A stretch of 46,376 nt of DNA, from NCBI RefSeq assembly GCF_015487465.1, contig NZ_WFPS01000072.1:1-46376 (forward strand), given 5' to 3'. This DNA is from Persephonella sp. (lineage in GTDB: Bacteria > Aquificota > Aquificia > Aquificales > Hydrogenothermaceae). Each line of letters begins with the position of its first letter. Positions within the stretch are counted from its first letter, which is position 1. Positions 39,117 through 46,376 of this stretch are shown in pieces. The position numbers and the translations under genes were made by a program. Below the pieces are notes generated by a model. The model worked only from the letters and a program-made list of their open reading frames with translations. It was not told the DNA's origin and made no database searches.

Positions 39117-40853
39117 CTATCTGTCTGTTTCCCCGACAACCGGGTCAATCGTTGAAAGTATAGTGATTGCGTCTGCTATGGGTCTTCCTATCATAAGTTT
39201 TGGGAATATCTGAAGGTTATAAAATGCTCCTGATCTGAGTCTGAACCTATAAGGCTTTATACCGTCCTTAGGCATGTATATATAAACCCCAAGTTCTCCT
39301 CTTGGGTTGTCTGCCCCTGCGTAAACTTCTCCTTTGAACAGTTTTGTTCCCCTTCCATCTATAGTTATTTTCATCTTTTTATCTTCAGGCTCAAAGAAGA
39401 ATGGGTCATCCTTTGACATCTTTCTCAGTTTTTCAATACACTGCTGAATAATTCTTGAGGACTGCTTCATCTCCTCTATCCTTACCAGATACCTGTCGTA
39501 GGAATCTCCTTTTTCTCCCACAGGAACATCAAACTCAACTTCGCTGTATGCATCATACTTATCAATAATCCTCAGATCATATGGGACGCCAGAAGCTCTT
39601 GCTACAGCCCCTGTTAAACCGTAGTCGTAAACATCTTGCTCAGTTATAATTCCAACATCAACATTTCTCCTGAGCCATATCCTGTTTCTTGTCAGCAGGT
39701 TTTCGTAATCTGAAAGTCTGGTTGGGAAGTCCTTTATAAAATGTTCTATCGCATCAAGTGCACCATAGGGGAGGTCTGCATAAACTCCGCCAACCCTGAA
39801 GTAATTTATTGTAAATCTTGCACCTGTTATGCCTTCAAATATATCCATTATTTTTTCTCTTTCCCTGAATGTATACAGGAACATTGTCAAAGCACCAAGA
39901 TCAAGGGCGTAAGTTCCAAGCCAGAGCAGGTGGGAGTTTATCCTTGAGAGCTCGGCAAGCATTGTTCTTATGTATTTTGCTTTTGGTGGTATCTTTTCAT
40001 GTATTCCAAGTAGCTTTTCAGCTGCAACACAGACTGAATGGTTTTCATTCATTGATGCTATGTAATCCATTCTGTCTGTGTAGGGAAGTATCTGCTGAAC
40101 ATTAAGATTTTCTGCTATTTTCTCAACACCTCTGTGGAGCTGACCTATTATAATATCGCAGTCCTGAACATACTCACTTTCCATATCAAACAAAAACCAT
40201 ATCGTTCCGTGTGTTCCCGGATGAAGTGGACCCCAGTTCAGAACAACCTGTGATTTTTTGTTCGGCATTCTTTTCTTCTGTGTTATCTCAAGATCTTCAA
40301 GTGTTGGGAGTGCTGTATGCATCCTTGAGTAGTTCTGTAAACCTTCAAGCTGATCCATTCTTTCTTTTTCATTCAATGAAGGAAGTTCTACTTCCTCATG
40401 CCCTTTCAGAGGAAAATCCTTTCTAAGTGGGTGGTAGGGATATGTTTCCCACATGAACATTCTTACAAGATTACTGTGACCTTCAAATCTTATCCCGAAC
40501 ATATCCCAGGCTTCTCTTTCTGCCCATTTAGCCCCCGGCCATATATCTGTAAGGGTTGGAAGTGTTTCATCTGTTGCCCATGTTTTTATTAATATTCTTT
40601 CTTTGTATTCTGGAGAAAAAAGAATTAAAACTCCTTGAAATCTTGGGTCAGCTTTAGCACCGTGATCTATAATAGTCCAGTCTATAAACATCTTAAAGCT
40701 ATAGTCTGGATCATCTTTCAAAAATCTTAGAAACTGTTTCAGGTTTTCCTTTGGAAGTTCTACAGAATGGAAGCCTTTTTCATTCTCATTTATCTGAATA
40801 AAATCAAATTTTTCTTTTAGCTTGCTTATCTTATCCAGAGTTATCCAGGACAT
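39117..40853 (-). CDS. nuoCD: NADH dehydrogenase fused subunit C/D
   Basis: A 578-residue fusion of the 30-kDa (NuoC, about 1-170) and 49-kDa (NuoD, about 190-578) subunits. The NuoC signature is GAKWAEREAWDMFGIRFEGH. NuoD has GPLHPGTHGTIWF, GQLHRGVEKIAENL, PYTDRMDYIASM and SIDPVVGETD-like C-terminal residues (STIDPVVGETDR). It forms the quinone-binding module. The arginine of the HRG motif, near cluster N2, is the type of residue NDUFAF7 relatives methylate. It is the first gene of a nine-gene run. The promoter must lie in 40854-40970, shared with pgpA. Confidence 0.95.
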   Translation of the reverse strand: MSWITLDKISKLKEKFDFIQINENEKGFHSVELPKENLKQFLRFLKDDPDYSFKMFIDWTIIDHGAKADPRFQGVLILFSPEYKERILIKTWATDETLPTLTDIWPGAKWAEREAWDMFGIRFEGHSNLVRMFMWETYPYHPLRKDFPLKGHEEVELPSLNEKERMDQLEGLQNYSRMHTALPTLEDLEITQKKRMPNKKSQVVLNWGPLHPGTHGTIWFLFDMESEYVQDCDIIIGQLHRGVEKIAENLNVQQILPYTDRMDYIASMNENHSVCVAAEKLLGIHEKIPPKAKYIRTMLAELSRINSHLLWLGTYALDLGALTMFLYTFREREKIMDIFEGITGARFTINYFRVGGVYADLPYGALDAIEHFIKDFPTRLSDYENLLTRNRIWLRRNVDVGIITEQDVYDYGLTGAVARASGVPYDLRIIDKYDAYSEVEFDVPVGEKGDSYDRYLVRIEEMKQSSRIIQQCIEKLRKMSKDDPFFFEPEDKKMKITIDGRGTKLFKGEVYAGADNPRGELGVYIYMPKDGIKPYRFRLRSGAFYNLQIFPKLMIGRPIADAITILSTIDPVVGETDR

Positions 40854-40970
40854 ATCGCCTCTCCATATTTTTTATAACAGTGTTATAAATTTTAAATCTT
40901 AAATCATTTTTTATCAACTTTTTAGATATAATGTAAATATCTGTTAACATTATTTTTAAGGAGTTTTCCC

Positions 40971-41489
40971 TTGGAAAATCAGGAAAAACAAAAAATAACG
41001 GAAGATCGCCCTGAAGAAAGTCTGAAAACCATGATAGCCTTTTTCCTTTCCACAGGTTTCTTTGTTGGAAAAATACCTGTGGCTCCCGGCACACTTGGAA
41101 CTCTTGTTGGAATAATTCCTATTCTTATTTACTGGAATAAAGGGGGTCAATACTATCTGCTGAATCAGATATCCATAACAATGGCTGTTTTTTTAATAGG
41201 AATATGGGCTTCCACTGTTGTGGTTGAAACATTTAAAGATAAAGATCCTGATTATGTTGTTATTGATGAGATAGCAGGATACATGGTTGGTATGATTGGT
41301 TTTTCTCCAACATGGGAACATCTTTTGATAGCCTTTGTCCTTTTTAGATTTTTTGATATTTTGAAACCTCCCCCGATAAAACTTTTTGAGAAATTGCCTT
41401 CAGGTTTTGGGGTTATGACAGATGATATAATTGCAGGTATTTACACATGGATAGCCATGTTTTTTATCGTTAATTTTCTGGGGATATGA
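40971..41489 (+). CDS. pgpA: Phosphatidylglycerophosphatase A
   Basis: A 172-residue membrane phosphatase that makes phosphatidylglycerol. Typical blocks are STGFFVGKIPVAPGTLGTLVG, DPDYVVIDEIAGYMVGM and FRFFDILKPPPIK, with ends in GVMTDDIIAGIYT. About four membrane helices are visible. The start is TTG seven bases after AAGGAG. An N-terminal charged tail of about 20 residues is present. It overlaps the following gene by 4 nt (ATGA). Confidence 0.93.
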   Translation: MENQEKQKITEDRPEESLKTMIAFFLSTGFFVGKIPVAPGTLGTLVGIIPILIYWNKGGQYYLLNQISITMAVFLIGIWASTVVVETFKDKDPDYVVIDEIAGYMVGMIGFSPTWEHLLIAFVLFRFFDILKPPPIKLFEKLPSGFGVMTDDIIAGIYTWIAMFFIVNFLGI

Positions 41490-42385
41490 GGTTTTTTTCA
41501 GTTTTTATCTTTTTAATACTGTTTAGATCTGTTTTATCGCAGGAGTATCTGCCTGCCAATGTTATACAGCTTCCTTCTCACATTAAAGCTGTAGTTGTAA
41601 GTAAATCCCATCAGAAACTTCTTGTTATCAAAATACAAAACGGTAAGCCGGTCGTTATTGATCAGATGGTAGCTGTAACAGGTCTTAGGTTTGGAGATAA
41701 AATAAAAAAAGGAGATATGAGAACACCTTCAGGTGTTTATTTTCCTGTATCATTTAAACCAGGAAAAACTCTTCCTGCTTATTATGGAGAGGGTGCGTTT
41801 CCCCTAAACTATCCTAATGCCCTTGACAGGTATATTCTTAAAAGAGACGGAGACGGTATCTGGCTTCACGGTTCTCCAAAAAAAGAGCTTCTTTTTTTTA
41901 GTTCAAAGGGGTGTGTTATTCTGAAGGATAAAGAGCTTAAAAGGCTTTCAGATTACATCTTGCTGAAAAAAACACCGGTTGTTATTCAGGAAAGATTTTT
42001 CCATCTTTCTTACAAAGAGTATATAAACCTGAGAAAAAAGATAACAGAGTTTATGGATAGATGGAAAGAAGCTGTAATGAAAATATACTCAGGTGATGCT
42101 TCAGGTATATACGATATATATTCACCTAATTTCAACTCAAAATATGGAACAAGGTATGATCTGATAAATCACTACAAAAAGCTGTTTTACTTTTATGGAG
42201 ATAACAAACCGTTTGTGAAGATTATTAATAAAATGGTTCTGTATGACGTGAGGGAGGATAACAAAGGTTTTTTTGTTATTTTTTTTCAGATAGGTTTTTT
42301 ATCGGGAGATGAAATAAAAACATTAAAAAAGGTATTATATATATCCGCTAATGATATGAAGGTAGTATCTGAAGAAAATTTTTAG
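41486..42385 (+). CDS. Csd6/Pgp2-like L,D-carboxypeptidase (YkuD family)
   Basis: A 299-residue exported protein: signal peptide (1-18), a YkuD-type catalytic domain (about 30-165) and a C-terminal NTF2-like domain (about 185-299). The catalytic motif is HGSPKKELLFFSSKGCVIL, with the histidine and the S-x-K-G-C-V pattern rather than SHGCIRM. This combination (variant YkuD plus NTF2-like) is known from Csd6 of Helicobacter and Pgp2 of Campylobacter, which trim tetrapeptides to tripeptides and shape the cell. It overlaps pgpA by 4 nt and is 9 bp from purM. Confidence 0.85.
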   Translation: MRFFSVFIFLILFRSVLSQEYLPANVIQLPSHIKAVVVSKSHQKLLVIKIQNGKPVVIDQMVAVTGLRFGDKIKKGDMRTPSGVYFPVSFKPGKTLPAYYGEGAFPLNYPNALDRYILKRDGDGIWLHGSPKKELLFFSSKGCVILKDKELKRLSDYILLKKTPVVIQERFFHLSYKEYINLRKKITEFMDRWKEAVMKIYSGDASGIYDIYSPNFNSKYGTRYDLINHYKKLFYFYGDNKPFVKIINKMVLYDVREDNKGFFVIFFQIGFLSGDEIKTLKKVLYISANDMKVVSEENF

Positions 42386-42394
42386 GAGAGGATA

Positions 42395-43417
42395 ATGCTC
42401 AGTTACAAAGATGCAGGGGTTGATATTGAAAAGGCAGACAGATTTGTAGAGCAGATAAAAGGCTTTGTAAAAAAAACATTTGATAAAAATGTTGTCACCC
42501 CTATAGGAGGTTTCGCAGGGGCTTATCTCCTTGAGATATCCAGATATAAAGAACCTGTGATAACTTCTTCTACAGACGGCGTTGGAACAAAACTTAAAAT
42601 TGCTCAGGCTGTGAATAAGCACGATACAATCGGAATAGATCTTGTTGCTATGTGTGTGAATGATCTGGTAACAACCAGTTCTAAGCCTATATTTTTTCTT
42701 GATTATTTTGCAACAGGGAAGCTTGAGACAGAGGTTGCTGTCAGTGTTGTTAAGGGGATAGCTGAAGGATGCAGACAAGCAGAATGCTCCCTTATAGGTG
42801 GAGAGACTGCCGAGATGCCGGGAATGTATCCTGAAGGGGAATACGACCTTGCTGGTTTTGCTGTTGGAGTTGTTGATAAGGAAAAGATGCTTGATGGATC
42901 AAAAATAAAAGAGGGAGATATCTTGATAGGTATAGCATCTTCAGGAATTCATAGCAACGGCTATTCGCTTGTGAGAAAACTTGTAGATATGAAAGGATAC
43001 TCTTATCAGGATTATATAGAAGAATTTGGTAAAAAGCTTGGAGAGGAGCTTCTAACACCTACAAAGATATATGTGAAACAGGTGCTAAAACTTGCTGAAA
43101 ATGTTGATCTGCATGGAATAGCCCATATTACAGGTGGAGGAATACCGGGAAATCTAATAAGAATTATAAAACCGGGTCTTAAGGCTGTAATTGAGGAAGG
43201 TAGCTGGGAAGTTCTTCCTGTATTTAGATGGCTGCAAAAAGAGGGAAATATCCCAAAGGAAGAGATGTTCAGAACTTTTAATATGGGCATAGGCATGATA
43301 ATAGCTCTCCCTGAAAAAGAGAAAGATAAAGTCCTCAACCTGCTTAAAGAAATGGGCGAAAAGGCTTATGTGATAGGAAGGATTGAAAGGGGAGAGAGGT
43401 CTGTTGATATTATTTAA
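42395..43417 (+). CDS. purM: Phosphoribosylformylglycinamidine cyclo-ligase
   Basis: A 340-residue AIR synthetase of purine synthesis. Blocks are YKDAGVDIEKADRFV, SSTDGVGTKLKIA, GIDLVAMCVNDLV, GGETAEMPGMYPEGEYDLAGF and HITGGGIPGNLIRI, all standard, including the ATP- and FGAM-binding parts. GGAGAGG precedes ATG. It is complete and of normal length. A hairpin carrying the next gene's ribosome binding site starts two bases after its stop codon. Confidence 0.97.
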   Translation: MLSYKDAGVDIEKADRFVEQIKGFVKKTFDKNVVTPIGGFAGAYLLEISRYKEPVITSSTDGVGTKLKIAQAVNKHDTIGIDLVAMCVNDLVTTSSKPIFFLDYFATGKLETEVAVSVVKGIAEGCRQAECSLIGGETAEMPGMYPEGEYDLAGFAVGVVDKEKMLDGSKIKEGDILIGIASSGIHSNGYSLVRKLVDMKGYSYQDYIEEFGKKLGEELLTPTKIYVKQVLKLAENVDLHGIAHITGGGIPGNLIRIIKPGLKAVIEEGSWEVLPVFRWLQKEGNIPKEEMFRTFNMGIGMIIALPEKEKDKVLNLLKEMGEKAYVIGRIERGERSVDII

Positions 43418-43418
43418 C

Positions 43419-43433
43419 CCACCTGAGAGGTGG
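43419..43433 (+). promoter_or_regulatory. Hairpin hiding the next gene's ribosome binding site
   Basis: CCACCT and AGGTGG form a perfect 6-bp stem with a GAG loop. The right arm is the Shine-Dalgarno of the glycosidase gene (ATG at 43439). Ribosomes ending purM would cover the left arm, so translation of the second gene may depend on purM translation. Confidence 0.45.
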
Positions 43434-43438
43434 AAGCC

Positions 43439-45523
43439 ATGCCTATGAAAAATCATCTATATAAGGCAAAGAAAATTCTTGATAAAAACTGGAACGGGAA
43501 ATTTACAGTTCCTTCTATCTATCTTTATCCCCACCAGTGGAACTGGGATTCTGCTTTTATAGCTATTGGTTACTCCAGATACGACACAGACAGGGCTATA
43601 CAGGAATTAAAATCCCTGTTTGATGCCCAGTGGAAAAACGGTATGCTTCCCCATATAGTTTTTGATAAAAATAATCTTGGAAAATATTTTCCTGAACCAG
43701 ACTTCTGGAAGACTGAGCTTTCAAAAAATGCACCTGATAATCACCTAACATCAGGAATAACACAGCCTCCTATTCATGCTTACGCTGTTTTAAAAATATA
43801 CGAAAACTCCAAAGACAAAAAAAAAGTTAAAGAGTTTCTTAAGTGGATATACCCGAAACTTGTTAAGCTTCACAGATACCTTTATCTTGAAAGAAATCCT
43901 GATGATAACGGTCTTGTTTACATTATTCACCCGTGGGAATCTGGAATGGACAATTCTCCCATGTGGGATCCTGTTCTCAAAAGGATAGATCTTTCTAAGG
44001 TTGAGCTTCCTGATTTTGAAAGAAAGGACAACAGAATTGTTGATCCTGAGCAGAGACCCGGTGATGACGATTACAAAAGATACATATATCTTGTGGATAT
44101 TTTTAGAAAAAACAGGTATGAAGATAGAAAAATATTCCATGAATGTCCTTTTATCGTTTTTGACCCCCTGTTTAATTCAGTTCTGGCTGCATCAAATAAA
44201 GCCCTAATGAAGATAGCAGACATTATAGGTGAGAACTGCAGACAGGCAGAAGAGTGGTATCTTACAACATCAAGATCAATGAGAGATCTTTTGTATGACA
44301 ACAACAGAGGGATATTTTATGCCTACGATTACATTGAAAAAAAACAGATAAAAGTTGAGACATCTGCAGGTTTTATGCCCCTTTTTGGTGGGGTAGCTTC
44401 CCACTCACAGGCGTTGAAACTTCTTGAGTATATGAACTCTGCAAGTTTCTGCCAGATACACGAGGATAACTGTTTTGCCATACCTAATTACGATAAAACT
44501 AAAAAGGATTTTAGCACAAAAAACTACTGGAGAGGTCCTGTATGGATAAATATAAACTGGATGCTATATCAGGGTCTTAAAAGATACAGGTTTAAACAGA
44601 AGGCAGAGCATCTTGAAAAAACGATACTTGAACTTCCTGTCAGGTTCGGATTTTATGAGTATTTTGATTCAAGGTTCGGCAAAGGATACGGAACAAAAGA
44701 TTTTTCCTGGACTGCTGCCCTTTTTATAGATCTTTACTATGATTATGAAAACTCAAAAAAGGTTGGAAAAAATATTGGCTTTTTTATCCAGATTTTAAGA
44801 GATGAGATTGTGGCAAATCCTGATGGAAACGCTATTTCAATAAAATCCCCTGATGAGATACTCTTTGAGTTTAATATGCTATCAAACCTTATAATAAAAA
44901 AGTATGTGAAAAACGGTTCTGTTGATTACAGAGGAATAAAACTGTCTCCTGAATACAAATTGTTCCAGAATATAGCCGGAAAACTCTCTATTTTTGACCC
45001 TTTTTCTCTCAAGGAAAATGAAAAAAAATCATTTTTGATAAACCTGTACAACATGATGGTTATAGACTTTATTCTGAAAATGAAAGTAAAAAAATCTGTG
45101 AGAGAAGTTGATGGATTTTTCACAAAGATAAAATACAGGCTTGGAAATGAAAAAATTTCTTTAAAAGATATAGAGCAGATACTTAAATCCTTCAAAGAAA
45201 AGGATAAAATAATAGTTTCCCTTGTTAGAGGCACCCAGTCTTCTCCTCCCCTCAGGTTTGTGTCTCCCGAAAATCCGTTATCCGACATAAATAGTGCTGT
45301 TAAAGATTTTGTTGGAAGTTCAGAGGTTCTTATTTTTCCTGAAGAAAGAACCGTTATGGTCTCTGAGCTTTTAAAATGGTATAGGGATATATTTACTGAT
45401 GCTGAAAAAATAAAACAGTTTTTGAAAGAGTATGTGTCTGATGATAGAAAAAGGGAGTTTTTAGAAAAGGAAGAAAATCCTGAACTGCTGTATCTTCCTT
45501 ACGACTGGTATCTCAATAATTGA
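43439..45523 (+). CDS. GH63-type glycosidase fused to a DUF547 domain
   Basis: A 694-residue cytoplasmic protein in two parts. Residues about 5-440 match GH63 enzymes of the mannosylglycerate/glucosylglycerate hydrolase type: YLYPHQWNWDSAF, IHPWESGMDNSPMWD (with the likely acid aspartate), NYWRGPVWININWML, FYEYFDSRFGKGYG and FSWTAALFIDL. Residues about 490-670 match DUF547: SFLINLYNMMVIDF, LKDIEQILK, GTQSSPPLRF and SELLKWYRDIF. The cysteines usual in the DUF547 CG-x-x-SCP motif are replaced. AGAGGTGG lies before ATG. The enzyme may recycle glycerate glycosides used as heat or salt protectants. Confidence 0.82.
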   Translation: MPMKNHLYKAKKILDKNWNGKFTVPSIYLYPHQWNWDSAFIAIGYSRYDTDRAIQELKSLFDAQWKNGMLPHIVFDKNNLGKYFPEPDFWKTELSKNAPDNHLTSGITQPPIHAYAVLKIYENSKDKKKVKEFLKWIYPKLVKLHRYLYLERNPDDNGLVYIIHPWESGMDNSPMWDPVLKRIDLSKVELPDFERKDNRIVDPEQRPGDDDYKRYIYLVDIFRKNRYEDRKIFHECPFIVFDPLFNSVLAASNKALMKIADIIGENCRQAEEWYLTTSRSMRDLLYDNNRGIFYAYDYIEKKQIKVETSAGFMPLFGGVASHSQALKLLEYMNSASFCQIHEDNCFAIPNYDKTKKDFSTKNYWRGPVWININWMLYQGLKRYRFKQKAEHLEKTILELPVRFGFYEYFDSRFGKGYGTKDFSWTAALFIDLYYDYENSKKVGKNIGFFIQILRDEIVANPDGNAISIKSPDEILFEFNMLSNLIIKKYVKNGSVDYRGIKLSPEYKLFQNIAGKLSIFDPFSLKENEKKSFLINLYNMMVIDFILKMKVKKSVREVDGFFTKIKYRLGNEKISLKDIEQILKSFKEKDKIIVSLVRGTQSSPPLRFVSPENPLSDINSAVKDFVGSSEVLIFPEERTVMVSELLKWYRDIFTDAEKIKQFLKEYVSDDRKREFLEKEENPELLYLPYDWYLNN

Positions 45524-46198
45524 TCATTTTTTGTGGCAAGTAAAGCACAGCTGGCTGTAATCATTTGATTTCCTGAGAAAAAGAGGCTGTCCGTTGTGGG
45601 GATCGTGGCAGGTTGGACATTCAACTTTTCCATTAAACAGTTTTACATCAGGCCACCCTCTAAGGGGATCAGGTGGAATGTTAAAATCAGGATCCTGATC
45701 GGGGGTTGGATAGGATATTGAGACCGGGTGGTCGTCCATCAGATTTGCTCCTATTCTCCATAGTTTTCTCGGATATATACCCTGCCCTGTGTTGTGGCAT
45801 GCATTACAGTTAGGCTGTGAGGTGTTGTCAGGCACACTTCCAGGTCCGGGACCATTCCTCAGGGTATGGGTATCTGTCGGATTTACAGCACTTGCATCTC
45901 CTTCAGCAGAAACCCCATCATGGCAGGACAAACAGGCAAGAGATGGGGCATTCGGTAGAGGGTCTATAACTGCATCGATTGTTGGACTACCATACATCTG
46001 GAATGCTGTAAGATCTGTTATGTTCCTGTTCCATAGTGGCTGGGCTATATCACTCGCCCCGTGGGGTGTGTGGCAAAAAACACAGATCTGTGTTGTGGTT
46101 GAAGAACTTAGATCATGTTTAGAACCTACCACCCCTCCCTCGCTTTTTATAAAAAAGATCATTGTTATTAAGTTTATGGTTAAAATAATCTTTTTCAT
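45524..46198 (-). CDS. Pentahaem c-type cytochrome (doubled CXXCH type)
   Basis: A 224-residue exported protein with five CxxCH haem-binding motifs: C39-H43, C89-H93, C131-H135, C194-H198 and C218-H222. A signal peptide covers about residues 1-20. The pairing of the last two motifs, and HDPHNGQPLFLRK between them, resemble the doubled-CXXCH domain family. It would carry electrons in the periplasm. No Shine-Dalgarno is seen before ATG; a TATTAT stretch about ten bases upstream could be a promoter -10 box of a leaderless message. An insertion-sequence end lies about 30 bp upstream. It abuts the convergent glycosidase gene. Confidence 0.9.
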   Translation of the reverse strand: MKKIILTINLITMIFFIKSEGGVVGSKHDLSSSTTTQICVFCHTPHGASDIAQPLWNRNITDLTAFQMYGSPTIDAVIDPLPNAPSLACLSCHDGVSAEGDASAVNPTDTHTLRNGPGPGSVPDNTSQPNCNACHNTGQGIYPRKLWRIGANLMDDHPVSISYPTPDQDPDFNIPPDPLRGWPDVKLFNGKVECPTCHDPHNGQPLFLRKSNDYSQLCFTCHKK

Positions 46199-46228
46199 AA
46201 CATTTATAATATAAATAATGTTATTAAA

Positions 46229-46250
46229 TGTATCGGTTCAGTACATGGTG
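46229..46250. mobile_element. Possible insertion-sequence terminus
   Basis: The sequence from TGTATCGGTTCAGTACATGG on lies between the cytochrome start and the transposase stop. Elements with DDE integrases of this type often end in TGT followed by an imperfect terminal repeat. The opposite end is outside the window, so the match cannot be checked. Confidence 0.3.
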
Positions 46251-46270
46251 AACACCTACCAGTAAAAATT

Positions 46271-46375
46271 TTAACATCTCCCATAAGCGATCTCAGCTGG
46301 TGTCTTTAATCCTAAAGCATAATGTGGTCTTATAAAGTTGTAGATTCTTAGATATTTCCTTAGCTTCCTATTTAA
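46271..46375 (-). mobile_element. 3' end of a DDE integrase/transposase gene (runs off the window)
   Basis: An open frame from the right edge to TAA at 46271-46273 encodes 34 residues containing LRIYNFIRPHYALGLKTPAE, ending YGRC. The YN-x-x-RPH-x-ALG-x-KTPAE pattern is the C-terminal signature of retroviral-type integrase domains in the IS3 and IS481 groups. The rest of the gene lies beyond the window. It is transcribed toward the cytochrome gene. Confidence 0.8.
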
Positions 46376-46376
46376 T

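Noticed and set aside
38733-40592. Plus-strand reading frames opposite nuoI and nuoCD
   Set aside because: They mirror conserved minus-strand genes and encode no recognisable domain.

Overview
The window looks like a chromosomal segment from a thermophilic member of the Aquificota, most like Hydrogenothermaceae (Persephonella or Sulfurihydrogenibium type). This is inferred from low GC, dense gene packing with ATGA start/stop overlaps, frequent TTG and GTG starts, fused nuoCD, CzcCBA metal efflux, multihaem cytochrome, KdsC and Csd-type cell-shape genes. No rRNA or tRNA gene was recognised. No database search was possible, so the taxonomic call is a judgement from protein style.

Layout. 1-690: a complete VapBC-type toxin-antitoxin pair. 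781-4246: methyltransferase, kdsC, coiled-coil lipoprotein, LysM L,D-transpeptidase, folK. 4232-4680: a very strong candidate replication origin, with ten perfect TTATCCACA boxes (four spaced exactly 21 bp apart), two near-perfect boxes, a DnaA-trio-like run and an AT-rich stretch. 4682-11294: thioredoxin-fold protein, DUF2231 membrane protein and a CzcCBA metal-efflux operon. 11330-17383: an accessory block that appears to be an iron-starvation region. It holds a flavodoxin, a zinc-ribbon protein behind a Shine-Dalgarno-sequestering hairpin, an OprB-like porin with a FeoB-associated-like N terminus, and a flavinylation cluster (ApbE, FMN-binding protein, two paralogous four-helix membrane proteins, a second porin). 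Three promoters in this block carry closely similar 19-bp Fur-box-like sites 15-21 nt before the start codons. 17456-20105: mtaB, a cysteine-less redoxin, a small unknown protein and an ankyrin protein. 20106-21384: a decayed patch (broken PIN toxin, broken serine recombinase, unknown fragment) with 14-bp inverted repeats.

21385-31323 is a long housekeeping run, mostly on the minus strand: gatC-recA-pilT-recX-ribF-TPR protein-exbB-exbD-rimM-phoH-ybeY. The phoH gene seems to start at a rare ATT codon. A short gap (31324-31566) carries what looks like a plus-strand C-rich small RNA. 31567-40853 is a second minus-strand run: nuoCD-nuoI-MidA methyltransferase-membrane protein-prfB-M23 peptidase (Csd1-like)-bactofilin (CcmA-like)-queC-topA. 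40971-45523 on the plus strand has pgpA, a Csd6/Pgp2-like peptidoglycan enzyme, purM and a GH63-DUF547 fusion protein. The right end has a pentahaem cytochrome whose upstream region is interrupted by an insertion-sequence end.

How the parts may work together. The most interesting unit is 11330-17339. ApbE would attach FMN to the exported FMN-binding protein, the two small membrane proteins could feed it electrons, and the porins could provide outer-membrane passage. Fur-like sites and a flavodoxin suggest a role in iron limitation, for example extracytoplasmic ferric-iron reduction and uptake. Separately, Csd1-like, CcmA-like and Csd6-like genes suggest a Helicobacter/Campylobacter-style cell-shape toolkit. 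A MidA/NDUFAF7-family methyltransferase directly downstream of nuoCD and nuoI suggests Complex I modification.
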